A DNA stretch of 64,000 nucleotides from Cyclobacterium amurskyense (GTDB lineage Bacteria; Bacteroidota; Bacteroidia; Cytophagales; Cyclobacteriaceae). Numbering within the stretch: the stretch's first letter is position 1; the number at the start of each line of letters is the position of its first letter. The notes under the pieces were generated by a model. That model did no database searches. It was not told the origin of the DNA and saw only the letters and a list, made by a program, of their open reading frames with translations. Where the stretch lies: positions 806,001 through 870,000 of the forward strand of contig NZ_CP012040.1 of NCBI RefSeq assembly GCF_001050135.1, given 5' to 3'. The position numbers and the translations under genes are program-made. Of the stretch, positions 10,428 to 19,440 are shown piece after piece.

Positions 10428-11390
10428 TTAGATTCGTTCCAATTCTTCTATCTTTGCGACGATGTACTGGGCAGTAGCATGTTCTGAACACTTTTCCTCC
10501 CACCATGCGAGTGTTTTTCGATGAATTTCCTCAAGCTTAGCCTCATCCTTTAATAACTCTTGTGCAATATCACATCCTTTTTCCCAATTGTTCACTTGAA
10601 TTAAGGGAGAATTGGCATAAAAAGGAGTATCTGGCAAAGGTTCAGAAATGATTACACAGCCTGCTCTCATCGCTTCAAAATGCCTAAAGCATTCTGTCAT
10701 AAAATACCCCTTTGGGCACAGTACAATTTTAGAATCTGCCAATACTTCCCCATACTTCTCTGGAGAAAAGCCAGCTTTAAATCCATTATTAAAAATGACA
10801 ATAGAATTAGAAAAAAACGAACTAAAATCACTGCCAAGCTTCAACAAAAACTTTCGGTAGTAATCATGTGTTAAAATTTTCTCTGAAGGTAAAATAAAAC
10901 CCCATTTGGAAAAAATTCGGTAAAAATCTATTCTGTTCATATTAAGGTTTCCCCTAAAAAAAACATTGTATTTCCTTTTATTAATAGGTTTATTTGGAAA
11001 TTCAGGAACAGCATTCACATAGCCTAAGGCAAGAGGGAAAACATTTTTAGCCTTAGCTTTCATTCCTATATAGGATTTAAAAACTGCAAAATACTTATCA
11101 GAAAAACAACTAGGATCTAAACCCCTCTCATCTGAAAAATAAAGTAATATTTTCTTTTTACTGGATTTATAATCGCCACTAGGTGGCATAATATCAGTTC
11201 CTGAATCAGGGTTTCTTTTATTTACGCGGTGATTGGAATAAATAAAAAACTCAAAATCATCAAACTTCCCTTGTAGAATCCCCCTTAACTCATCAATTAC
11301 ATTCTTTATAAACTTTGATTCATTCAATTCCTCAAATCTATAATCTGATTTGTCTTCTATTGAAACATTGGTAAGACCAAACAATTTCAT
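10428..11390 (-). CDS. Exostosin-family-like glycosyltransferase
   Basis: A 320-residue protein with an exostosin-type C-terminal region: GFSPEKYGEVLADSKIVLCPKGYFMTE-like donor site, then RHFEAMRAGCVIISE and PDTPFY. Exostosin-domain proteins (GT47-like) use nucleotide sugars and in animals build heparan sulfate; bacterial relatives occur in polysaccharide loci. An earlier block (FFRGNLNMNR) matches the family's usual FRG motif. No signal peptide or membrane segment is evident, so it should act at the inner face of the cytoplasmic membrane. It lies 14 bases before the downstream transferase and 72 bases after the upstream one. The sugar it transfers cannot be read from the sequence. Confidence 0.75.
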   Translation of the reverse strand: MKLFGLTNVSIEDKSDYRFEELNESKFIKNVIDELRGILQGKFDDFEFFIYSNHRVNKRNPDSGTDIMPPSGDYKSSKKKILLYFSDERGLDPSCFSDKYFAVFKSYIGMKAKAKNVFPLALGYVNAVPEFPNKPINKRKYNVFFRGNLNMNRIDFYRIFSKWGFILPSEKILTHDYYRKFLLKLGSDFSSFFSNSIVIFNNGFKAGFSPEKYGEVLADSKIVLCPKGYFMTECFRHFEAMRAGCVIISEPLPDTPFYANSPLIQVNNWEKGCDIAQELLKDEAKLEEIHRKTLAWWEEKCSEHATAQYIVAKIEELERI

Positions 11391-11462
11391 ACCTTAAATA
11401 TGTGTTTATTAGTTAAAAATGGAAAACAAATTCTAAAGAATCGAAATATTATCCTAATATAG

Positions 11463-12566
11463 CTATCTTAAACGAATTTTTAGAACAGCTTTCTCTAATT
11501 TTTCTGCAAATAATTCGGAATTGAACTTTTGCAAATATACACGATTTGCTTGATCACTCATTTTCCGAAACATCCGTTTGTCTTTTGCTAATAGCTCAAC
11601 GGCTTCCACCCATCCATTTACATCTCCTTTACCTACAGTAATTCCAAAACCCTCTTTAGCAGCATCTATATTAATCATTGGATTCTCTGTGATAACAGTG
11701 GGTTTTCCTAAAGCTACTACATCTTGTAAGCTTGTCATACCTTGACAACCTTCTTGACTATCAGGGTATTTAAGAGGTATTAATATAGCAATAGACTCTT
11801 TATAAAACTTAAGCAGTTCTTCATAAGGAATAAAGGAAGCATTAATGGTCACATTACTAGGTAAATCTTTTACCACAGGTTTTGAACTTGGTGTGCAAAA
11901 AATCCTAAGTTGGTGATCCATTTTTCTAAATGCCTCAATTAATGTGACATAATCCCTGGCTGTATGACCAGCGCTTATAAAGTAAGTCAAAGCATCTTCT
12001 TCATTGCTAACTACCTTATCGTAAAACTTAGTATCTGGCCCCCATTGCGCTGTATCAATTTTAGCCAAATCACTCTTTTTAGTAATATTTAGTGCCCTAA
12101 TTGTATGTTCCTTCAGCTTTTCACTAAGAAAAACAATACCGTCATATTGAAACAAAAATTGCTTACTGACCCACCTTAAAAATGAATTTGAAGAATTCAT
12201 TTTCATAAAAGGTTGGTGTATGGTCACTAAAATTGGTTTTCTGTACAAACCCAATAATTTTAACACTATTAGTAGCCTGGTGTTCGACCAAGAATAAGGC
12301 GCGTACAATATATCAAAATGCTTACCATAATTCAACAATCTCAACTGTTGGTCCAGGTGTTTGACTTTCAACAAACTACCTATTCGATTAAGAAAAGAAT
12401 ATTTTTCATGCTGAAAAATTTTAACTTCAACATTTCCTCTTCTCTCCAACTCTACTTTTCCCCAAACATGGTGACTTCCACTTTTACCCTGTTGCCAAAG
12501 CGCATAGGCATTCTCCATGCTATAATTGTTAACCAGTAGTAACCTTGGTTTTTCCCTTTCTTCCAA
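11463..12566 (-). CDS. Glycosyltransferase, GT-B fold (family 4-like)
   Basis: A 367-residue glycosyltransferase of the EPS locus, paralogous to the gene at 9307-10413 over its whole length. Shared features include the NNYSMENAY start, HLDQQLRLL, the ISAGHTARDYVTLIEAF nucleotide-binding region and the GMTSLQDVVALGKPTVITE donor loop. The start is a TTG (12566). No ATG lies in frame upstream, because a stop occurs six codons before, and alignment with the paralogue supports this position. The upstream gene stops at 12588, leaving 21 bases, which suits co-transcription. Specificity is unknown. Confidence 0.88.
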   Translation of the reverse strand: MEEREKPRLLLVNNYSMENAYALWQQGKSGSHHVWGKVELERRGNVEVKIFQHEKYSFLNRIGSLLKVKHLDQQLRLLNYGKHFDILYAPYSWSNTRLLIVLKLLGLYRKPILVTIHQPFMKMNSSNSFLRWVSKQFLFQYDGIVFLSEKLKEHTIRALNITKKSDLAKIDTAQWGPDTKFYDKVVSNEEDALTYFISAGHTARDYVTLIEAFRKMDHQLRIFCTPSSKPVVKDLPSNVTINASFIPYEELLKFYKESIAILIPLKYPDSQEGCQGMTSLQDVVALGKPTVITENPMINIDAAKEGFGITVGKGDVNGWVEAVELLAKDKRMFRKMSDQANRVYLQKFNSELFAEKLEKAVLKIRLR

Positions 12567-12587
12567 TATCTTAATCGTTTATTTAAA

Positions 12588-13349
12588 TTAGGTTTTCCTT
12601 CTGTTACTTGGGCTAAGCCTCTCTGTCAGAAGAAGCTTCACAAATGCTACATTAGTAGTAAGGTACCGTTTCCACATTCTACCAGGTTCTTGCATTGTCC
12701 TGTAGAACCATTCAAGACAAATGTTCTGCATCCACACAGGTGCTCTTTTCACTTTTCCAGATACCACATCGAAGCTACCCCCTACTCCCATTATAAAGGG
12801 CACATCCATGACCTCTTTGTATTTATTTAAGAAAATCTCCTTCTTTGGGGAGCTCATTGCTACGAATAAAATATCGGCATTAGAGGCTTTTATTTGCTTG
12901 GCGATTTCAAGTTCTTCATCCTTTCCAAAATACCCATTCCTGTAGCCTGCAATTATATCTTTATTGTATTTATTTGAATAAATATCAACAACCTTATTAA
13001 CTACATCTTCTTTGGCTCCGAGAAAAAATATTTTATAATTTTCCTTAGCAGCTAAACCTACTAAATTATCCATAAGATCAATTCCTGCTACTCGCTCAGG
13101 AAGATATTCTTTTAAAAAACGGGCTGCCCAAACGATAGATTGCCCATCTGCATTAATAATATCACATTCAACTATTGATGCTTTTAGCTCAGGATCTTTT
13201 TGAGCATTAACAAGCTTTGCAGCATTCACTACTACGTGGTGCAAATTTTCTTTCTTCTTGATACTTTGGTTTATCAATGCCACAGTTTCATCCATGGTTA
13301 AGGAATCTACAGGTACATTACAAATACTAATTCTTTTTACCTCTTTCAT
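12588..13349 (-). CDS. WecG/TagA/CpsF family glycosyltransferase
   Basis: A 253-residue member of GT26. Characteristic segments are VVNAAKLVNAQ near residue 40, the INADGQSIVW block, RVAGIDLM, IFFLGAKEDVV, GYRNGYF, the SSPKKEIF motif and GVGGSFDVVSGKVKRAPVW. Family members transfer ManNAc, ManNAcA or glucose to lipid-linked intermediates at the cytoplasmic face of the membrane. Length matches the family (240-260). It probably adds an early sugar of the repeat unit, but which sugar cannot be told. Confidence 0.93.
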   Translation of the reverse strand: MKEVKRISICNVPVDSLTMDETVALINQSIKKKENLHHVVVNAAKLVNAQKDPELKASIVECDIINADGQSIVWAARFLKEYLPERVAGIDLMDNLVGLAAKENYKIFFLGAKEDVVNKVVDIYSNKYNKDIIAGYRNGYFGKDEELEIAKQIKASNADILFVAMSSPKKEIFLNKYKEVMDVPFIMGVGGSFDVVSGKVKRAPVWMQNICLEWFYRTMQEPGRMWKRYLTTNVAFVKLLLTERLSPSNRRKT

Positions 13350-13449
13350 AAGATTGCTCTTTATGTAAACTTAATGTTTTATATTTTTCATTTTTATCAG
13401 TAGAACTTATCCTTGCTAGTACCTCTCTTTAAGCTATCCAAGCACCCTA

Positions 13450-14664
13450 TCAGGAGTGTTTTTTGTTGTAAAAAGAACTTTCTTTTTTAAATAATACTGT
13501 AAAAGATAAAAACATCCACGCTTGCGCCCACCGCATATAAGGGATTCTAGACGTAAAATGTTTGTTAATCTGATAATAAAAATAACCTTTTGGAGATTGC
13601 ATGTTAGCTATAGTCCATTGCATCACTTTAACAGCCATTTCTTTGTGTTTATCAAATTGCCCTAACTTATCTAATGTAATCAACAATTGGGTAGGTGCAT
13701 GAATATCCACTGGGAAAGTACTGTTATTATAATATTTTGAAATACCTTCATCAGTAAAAAAGGTATTGATATAATAGTCAAATCCCTTTTCCATATAACT
13801 ATCAAAGGAATGGTCACCAGAATATCGCGCATAATCAGACAAGCACTCAAGGTTATAACCAGTGTGGAAATTATCGATCCAATGATGAAAAGGCAATGTC
13901 CCATAACTCCAAGCACCGTTTTCTTTCTGATATCCACAAGCGAAATTCACAGCTTTCTTGGCTTCCTCAATTAATTCCTTCTCACCAGAAATAGAGTAAA
14001 CCCTACTTAGTAATCGTGCTCCTAAAAGTGAAGCATTGAAAACAACACTTTTATCTAATGGAGAATAAGAAAAAGAGAAGTCTCCTTTGTCATCGTAAGT
14101 ACGATAAAGATCCTTTAAAACAAAATCACAGGCACTTCTTGCTGCAGCATAAAACTCCTTTCTCTCAGTAATGGCAAAAGCATCAAGTAACCCACAAGCT
14201 ATAAATGTAGTGGCCACTACTGTAGGAGTATATTTAGGTTGGAAAAATGCCCTGGCTTGCCAGTCAAAATTGTATCCCCAACAACTTCCACTCCACCCCT
14301 TTGTTTGTAGATCCAAAATTTTATCTCCAAAGAAATTAATCTTCTCCAAATAATGGGTTTGTGGATCAATTTCGTAAAGGTTACAATAACTTGTTAGAAA
14401 TAAACCCAATGCTTTTGGGTTAAATTCTTTAGGCACACCTACAAGAGGCCTTAGGTTCATAGGTGCGCGCTTAAAAAACTGCGTCCAAGCTAGCTTAGCA
14501 ATACGAGATTTCGAAAGCAAAGGAATGGACTGAAAAAGTTTACTATTTAAACTATCATACGGATCATACCCTTTATATTCCTCCTTGGAACAAAAGTCGG
14601 CCAATTGTTCAAAGGAGTTGAAAAAATCGTTTACTTGACTCATTGTTTCTTTGTTTGATGGCAT
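13450..14664 (-). CDS. Alpha/alpha-toroid (six-hairpin glycosidase-like) protein of the EPS locus, function unknown
   Basis: A 404-residue protein with no signal peptide and no obvious membrane segment. It is built of alternating helices with aromatic-rich loops: GWSGSCWGYNFDWQAR, FHHWIDNFHTGYNLECL, PTQLLITLDKL, GYFYYQ, YMRWAQAWMF. This is the look of an alpha/alpha toroid, as in six-hairpin glycosidases, N-acylglucosamine 2-epimerases, uronyl C5-epimerases and prenyltransferases. Residues that would fix the reaction were not recognised. Its place inside an EPS operon suggests it acts on a nucleotide sugar, lipid-linked sugar or nascent glycan in the cytoplasm, for example as an epimerase. 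That is inference. A 242-base gap separates it from the upstream gene. Confidence 0.6.
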   Translation of the reverse strand: MPSNKETMSQVNDFFNSFEQLADFCSKEEYKGYDPYDSLNSKLFQSIPLLSKSRIAKLAWTQFFKRAPMNLRPLVGVPKEFNPKALGLFLTSYCNLYEIDPQTHYLEKINFFGDKILDLQTKGWSGSCWGYNFDWQARAFFQPKYTPTVVATTFIACGLLDAFAITERKEFYAAARSACDFVLKDLYRTYDDKGDFSFSYSPLDKSVVFNASLLGARLLSRVYSISGEKELIEEAKKAVNFACGYQKENGAWSYGTLPFHHWIDNFHTGYNLECLSDYARYSGDHSFDSYMEKGFDYYINTFFTDEGISKYYNNSTFPVDIHAPTQLLITLDKLGQFDKHKEMAVKVMQWTIANMQSPKGYFYYQINKHFTSRIPYMRWAQAWMFLSFTVLFKKESSFYNKKHS

Positions 14665-14906
14665 TTTAATATTGTTTCAATCAGTACTTTCCGAAAATCA
14701 ATGTATCTATTTTGAGAGAATTAAACCAGCTTATCGTATAAGTAAAACTCAAAGTATTGAATTAAAAAGACCAAGTTCTCTTTAAAGACAAATAAAATAA
14801 GTCTTTAAGCCAGTGCGCTTTCCTTCCTTTCGCATAGGATTTCCGACTCCCGAGAATGTTTGAGATATATGATTGTAGCTTACATCCTATATATCTACCA
14901 ATTCTA

Positions 14907-15995
14907 TTAATAATACTTTTCTATATAAGCTAACAGTTGGTCTACCCTTTTGCTCCAAGAATTGTTTGCCGCAATAGTGATTCTTTCTTTGATCAATACT
15001 TCAGTATTTTCGTCGAATGCCTGCTTTACAAAAGATACAAATTCATTATCGTTATTCGCTTTATAGACTGTTCCTTCTGGAAACTCCCAATGCCTCACAT
15101 TCGGAAGATTGGTTATTACTGCAGGTCTACCAGTGGCCAGATATTGCCACATTTTATTTGGCGTTCTACCTGTATTTGGATCATCCATATAGTATGGAGC
15201 GATAGCGACATCCATCTCCAACAATTTCAAACTCAATGGATCACCTGTCATTACCCCATGAGCAACCACTTTTTTAGGCATAGATAAGTGGTCCAGAAAA
15301 TCATCTTTAATAGGCCCAATCAAATGTAATTCTACATTTTCTATTTCCAAAATTTTATTAATGAGTGCCAGTGGTGTTTTTTTCTTGTCGATATAGCCAA
15401 GTAAAACCACTCTTATCTTTTCTTCTATTCGATTTATGGTTAATCGGGATTCCTCTACTTTGGGAAATTCAGGTGCTCCTAATGCTAACTCATAGGATTT
15501 TGGATTTATCTTACTAAAATCATCAACTAACTTTTTTGCAGTCCCCAAGGAAAAGGTCGAAGTTTTTATCAACCTAGTCTGTGTGAAAATGGCGTAAGCT
15601 TTCATCCAACCAGGAACTTTGACATTGTTAATAAAGTCATCATTGGCCATATAAATAAATTTCTCAAAATATTTACCAACCAAATGCCCACCAAATTCAG
15701 TACAAATAAAAATAACATCTTTACCCTTAAACCGCTTTTTTAGCTTGCTAAATAGCCACACTTGGTAAGCTTCATTTAAGACCGGCATTCTGTACCTAAG
15801 TCTAAAACTAGATGGAAAAGATGGGCATAGTAATTCGAAGTTATTGTTTACCAACGTGCTTTCCAATTTGGGGATACCGATGGTATTTGACGACACAAAA
15901 GTAACCTTAAATCTTTTCGCTAATGCATGGGCCAATTGATGCCTGGATCGAGGTGGTCCGTCCCATTCTGTATTGGTATAAACAATAAATTCCAT
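14907..15995 (-). CDS. Glycosyltransferase, GT-B fold
   Basis: A 362-residue putative glycosyltransferase. The N-terminal half (WDGPPRSRHQLAHALAK, VTFVSSN) and the C-terminal half (VVLLGYIDKKKTPLALI, IAPYYMDDPNTGRTPNKMWQYLATGRPAVIT) fit a GT-B enzyme of the GumK/TuaH-like sort. The P-N-K-x-W-x-Y-L-A-x-G-R-P loop is the donor-binding hallmark. It would add a sugar at the cytoplasmic face of the membrane. The 246-base gap upstream has no gene and no clear promoter. Confidence 0.85.
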   Translation of the reverse strand: MEFIVYTNTEWDGPPRSRHQLAHALAKRFKVTFVSSNTIGIPKLESTLVNNNFELLCPSFPSSFRLRYRMPVLNEAYQVWLFSKLKKRFKGKDVIFICTEFGGHLVGKYFEKFIYMANDDFINNVKVPGWMKAYAIFTQTRLIKTSTFSLGTAKKLVDDFSKINPKSYELALGAPEFPKVEESRLTINRIEEKIRVVLLGYIDKKKTPLALINKILEIENVELHLIGPIKDDFLDHLSMPKKVVAHGVMTGDPLSLKLLEMDVAIAPYYMDDPNTGRTPNKMWQYLATGRPAVITNLPNVRHWEFPEGTVYKANNDNEFVSFVKQAFDENTEVLIKERITIAANNSWSKRVDQLLAYIEKYY

Positions 15996-16241
15996 TGATC
16001 TAATAAATTTTATTTTCTTTCAAAAAATAATCAATCGTTTAACGATTTCGATATTTATAATAGATTGGTTTGAGTAGCGGTAGTGACGCCAAACCCATAC
16101 CTGAACCTCAATTAGCTAAGGGAGTGCTCCTATTATTAGGGCACGTCCCAAAAGCATTTGGTTTTAACAACCTAAGTCAATATAAGAACGAACTGCCCAG
16201 CTAAAAAACAGCCACACTCTATAACCACTTAGAATATTAAA

Positions 16242-18404
16242 TTATGAAAACAGTTCGTCTAGGCTTACCTCCTGAGGCATACCTGTTGAAAGACTGTCTA
16301 GTATTTTAAATGTAGTCAAAGTAGTCAAGCAAATGGATTCAAAAGATATTGGACTTGACTTACCTTCTTTCACATTATCAAGAAAGCTATGCACTTCTTC
16401 TAAATGGCCTTTACCTGAAGACTTAAGCTTGGTCAGTTTGTTCTCCTTATGTAGGCTTCCTGCTCTAAAATCCTGAATTATTCCAACTTTTCCTCCAGAG
16501 AAAACCTCAATATTCTCCTTAGGTAGTGATTTATCACCATTAGCTAAATAAGTAAGGTTGCCTACCGAACCATCACTGAACTTAACCGTTACGGCCATAT
16601 TATCAGCAGAAGTAATTTGTTCATTAGAAGTATTTATGGATTCAGCATAAACCTTAATTGGATCGGCATCAGTAAAATACTGCATTAAATCAATGAAGTG
16701 ACAAACTTCACCAACAATGCGACCCCCTCCAATTTCAGGAATTTGAGACCAATGGTCTTTAGGAATAAAACCTGCATTCACCCTTATATTTACTACAAGA
16801 GGTTCGCCAGTGTTTTTAAATTCTTTTTTCAATTCCTCTGAAATCGGTGCAAATCGCCTATTAAATCCAACCATTAAGGATTTATCAGCACTTTTCTTGG
16901 CATGGATCACTTCTTTCAATTGCTCCATGTTCATAGCTAAAGGTTTTTCAACAAAAACATTTTTCCCAGCTTTAAGGCTATCAATCACATAGGAAGCATG
17001 TGACACATGAGGAGTGGCAATAAACACTGTATTGATTTCATTTTTATCAAAAACATCTTTTGCATCTGATGAGCAAAAATTGAATTTAAACTTATCTGAA
17101 ACGCTTTTTGCAGTTATACCTTTTGAAGTAACTACTCCATCTAAAGATCCTCCCCAAGACTTTACATTCGGTATCAAATAGCTTTGCGCGAAACTACCTG
17201 CACCAATAAAGCCAGCATTTATTTCCTTAATGGGCTCATTGTTTACCTGAGTAACCGATTGAAGTTTGGCCGCTGATTCTTGGTATTTTAGTAAAATACC
17301 AATATGAGGTTCCTGAACTTTACCCATCACAATATCATATGCTTTTACTGCTTCATCGATATCAAATAAGTGGGTTATCAAAGGTTTGATATTAATGGCC
17401 TTGGCCGCTATCAAATCCAAGAATGCTTCCATATTCCTCTGCTCAGTCCATCGGACATAAGCAAATGGGTAATCCTTGCCTAACTCTTCATAATCTACAT
17501 CATATCTACCTGGACCATAAGAACAAGAGATTTTCAGCTCCAATTCATTTTTGTAAAAATAAGGTTCACGAGGGATATCCATTTTCACTGCACCTACAAC
17601 TATAATTTTACCTTTTTTACGAGCTATTTCAGTAGAAAGAACTATTGGATCATTGGTAGGTGTTGCCGCTGTAATGATAATAGAATCAAAGCCTCTTCCA
17701 TTCGTGAAATTCTGACAAGCAGCGATCAAATTAGAATCGTTTCTATGCATGGATTGTCCTGCCCCTGACTCTTTTGCTAATTCGATCAACTTCTCTGACA
17801 TGTCTATTCCGAAAACGGAGCAGCCATTTGCTTTCAAGAGTTGAACAGTTATTTGCCCAAGTAAACCTAGACCTATTACACAAACCTTTTCTCCTAATTT
17901 AGGGTCTGCTTGTCTTACTCCTTGCAGTGCAATGGCACCTAAAGTGGTAAAGGCTGCTTCATCAGAGCTAACATTATCTGGGATTTTTGTAACTAGGTTC
18001 TGAGGCACAGAAATCACCTCAGAATGAGAAGCATAATCAGCTCCTGCACAAGCTACCCTGTCACCAGGCTTAAAAGCTCCGTTACTATCCATGGAGGCGA
18101 TAACTTTTCCAGAAGTACTGTATCCTAAAGCCTTTAATGAATCAAGTTTGGTTTTAACCTTATCCATAGTGGCCTTAAAACCCTCTTTCCGAATATTCTG
18201 GATCACCTGTGCTACCAGATCAGGTCTTTGTTTGGCTTTGCCTATAAGACTTGCCTGTGCTACCTTTACTGTACTTCTTTCCGTACCAGCACTAATTAGT
18301 GAATATTCATTTTCGACCAATACCATACCTTCAGAAATAGCCGGTACAGGAACCTCGTCTACATAAAGCTCTCCAGTCTTAAAATTTTGAATTACTTGTT
18401 TCAT
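16242..18404 (-). CDS. Bi-domain oxidoreductase: zinc-type alcohol dehydrogenase fused to Gfo/Idh/MocA dehydrogenase
   Basis: A 720-residue fusion. Residues about 1-370 form a medium-chain (zinc-type) dehydrogenase: SAGTERSTVKVA near 37, GDRVACAGADYASHSE near 112, and the Rossmann motif CVIGLGLLGQ near 175. Residues about 395-720 form a Gfo/Idh/MocA oxidoreductase: GFIGAGSFAQSYLIP near 398, then the EKPLAM motif and a GGGRIVGEVCHFIDL substrate segment. Such fusions occur in polysaccharide loci, and both halves use NAD(P). The reaction is not established. Oxidation of a sugar at C3 or C6, or redox epimerisation of a uronic acid, would fit the context (inference). It sits 27 bases before the next upstream gene's stop, in one transcription unit. 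Confidence 0.9.
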   Translation of the reverse strand: MKQVIQNFKTGELYVDEVPVPAISEGMVLVENEYSLISAGTERSTVKVAQASLIGKAKQRPDLVAQVIQNIRKEGFKATMDKVKTKLDSLKALGYSTSGKVIASMDSNGAFKPGDRVACAGADYASHSEVISVPQNLVTKIPDNVSSDEAAFTTLGAIALQGVRQADPKLGEKVCVIGLGLLGQITVQLLKANGCSVFGIDMSEKLIELAKESGAGQSMHRNDSNLIAACQNFTNGRGFDSIIITAATPTNDPIVLSTEIARKKGKIIVVGAVKMDIPREPYFYKNELELKISCSYGPGRYDVDYEELGKDYPFAYVRWTEQRNMEAFLDLIAAKAINIKPLITHLFDIDEAVKAYDIVMGKVQEPHIGILLKYQESAAKLQSVTQVNNEPIKEINAGFIGAGSFAQSYLIPNVKSWGGSLDGVVTSKGITAKSVSDKFKFNFCSSDAKDVFDKNEINTVFIATPHVSHASYVIDSLKAGKNVFVEKPLAMNMEQLKEVIHAKKSADKSLMVGFNRRFAPISEELKKEFKNTGEPLVVNIRVNAGFIPKDHWSQIPEIGGGRIVGEVCHFIDLMQYFTDADPIKVYAESINTSNEQITSADNMAVTVKFSDGSVGNLTYLANGDKSLPKENIEVFSGGKVGIIQDFRAGSLHKENKLTKLKSSGKGHLEEVHSFLDNVKEGKSSPISFESICLTTLTTFKILDSLSTGMPQEVSLDELFS

Positions 18405-18431
18405 TGCTTTAAAGAATAAATTAAATAATGT

Positions 18432-19439
18432 TTAGATACCTGTAATTTTTTCAATTTTTTGCACAAAATTATGCCAGCTGTTTTGCTTCATAAAAGTATT
18501 TCTATCCGCTTCTATTCGCTCATCAGCTGGGTCAAATCCCTCGATTATCTTGGGTATATCATCGAAATCTTTAAAAGTTCGCATAAAAGCCAAATTGCCC
18601 ATATCTTTAAATGCACCATGATCCGGACCTAAAACGATTGCCCCCATGCGTATACTGTCCACCAATGAGCCAGAGCTAATTACGGTTTGGGATTTATAGG
18701 TAAACAAAGTAAAACGGGACTGATTAGAATAATTTGCTATTTCTTCTAAACTTAGCAATTCATCCTTATAATCAGCACTTTCAGGCAATATAGAAAGAAT
18801 TTTACTTTTATAATCCTGGTCACTACATCTTCCTATAATCAATACTCTCGCCTTATTTAATTCAGGTGATGTTTGTAGATATTTTAGAAAAATATCTATC
18901 CCTTTGTATGGGAAAATACTTCCCCAAATAAGAAAATCATATTTTTTCTCATCCGCCTGATAATTCCCCAATTTTTGAGTAAATGGGTGTGGAATCACAT
19001 GAACTTTAGATAAAGCATCAGGATAATCCACAGCTACAAAATCTTTACCCGCATTCGAATGGGTGATAATATAGTCAGAAGAACGCATCAGCCTATTAAA
19101 CATATCACGAGTCACTTCATTCTCACCTTTATGGTGTGATCCTTTATTGTGTAAAACCCACACAATCCTTTTCGAGAATTTTTTAGCCATCCATAAAAAC
19201 AGGCTAAAAAGTCTTTTTTGAACCCCTCCAAACTTTTTTTCTGGGATAGTTTCCGGCCAATTAAGAATGAATAGTTCTGCGTTATTGAAATGGATGAAGA
19301 AACTAAGAATTCCACGATTAGGTGCATTTGCATTCACCACCCTATGATTTTCAGCCAGGGCTTTCTGAAAATTAAAGATATAGGGATTTGGTGACCCTAT
19401 TATCTTATCTATCTTTGGATACAAAAAAATGGCTGCCAT
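18432..19439 (-). CDS. Glycosyltransferase, GT-B fold
   Basis: A 335-residue glycosyltransferase of the EPS locus. Evidence: LYPKIDKIIGSPNPYIFNFQ at the start, VWVLHNKGSH, a YIITHSNAGKDF segment, an interdomain stretch VHVIPHPFTQK, then FLIWGSIFPYKGIDIFL and ARVLIIGRCSD of the C-terminal Rossmann domain. It ends with a donor region (SSGSLVDSIRMGAIVLGPDHGAF). Its start is one base from the stop of the upstream transferase, so the two are probably translated together. Specificity unknown. Confidence 0.85.
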   Translation of the reverse strand: MAAIFLYPKIDKIIGSPNPYIFNFQKALAENHRVVNANAPNRGILSFFIHFNNAELFILNWPETIPEKKFGGVQKRLFSLFLWMAKKFSKRIVWVLHNKGSHHKGENEVTRDMFNRLMRSSDYIITHSNAGKDFVAVDYPDALSKVHVIPHPFTQKLGNYQADEKKYDFLIWGSIFPYKGIDIFLKYLQTSPELNKARVLIIGRCSDQDYKSKILSILPESADYKDELLSLEEIANYSNQSRFTLFTYKSQTVISSGSLVDSIRMGAIVLGPDHGAFKDMGNLAFMRTFKDFDDIPKIIEGFDPADERIEADRNTFMKQNSWHNFVQKIEKITGI

Positions 19440-19440
19440 T

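Noticed and set aside
10414..10506. Longer N terminus for the 9307-10413 glycosyltransferase
   Set aside because: It would run 79 bases into the upstream gene from a GTG and is not shared by the paralogue.
16121..16151. Hairpin-like GGGAGTGCTCC...GGGCACGTCCC
   Set aside because: The pairing has several mismatches and no T-run follows, so it is not called a terminator.
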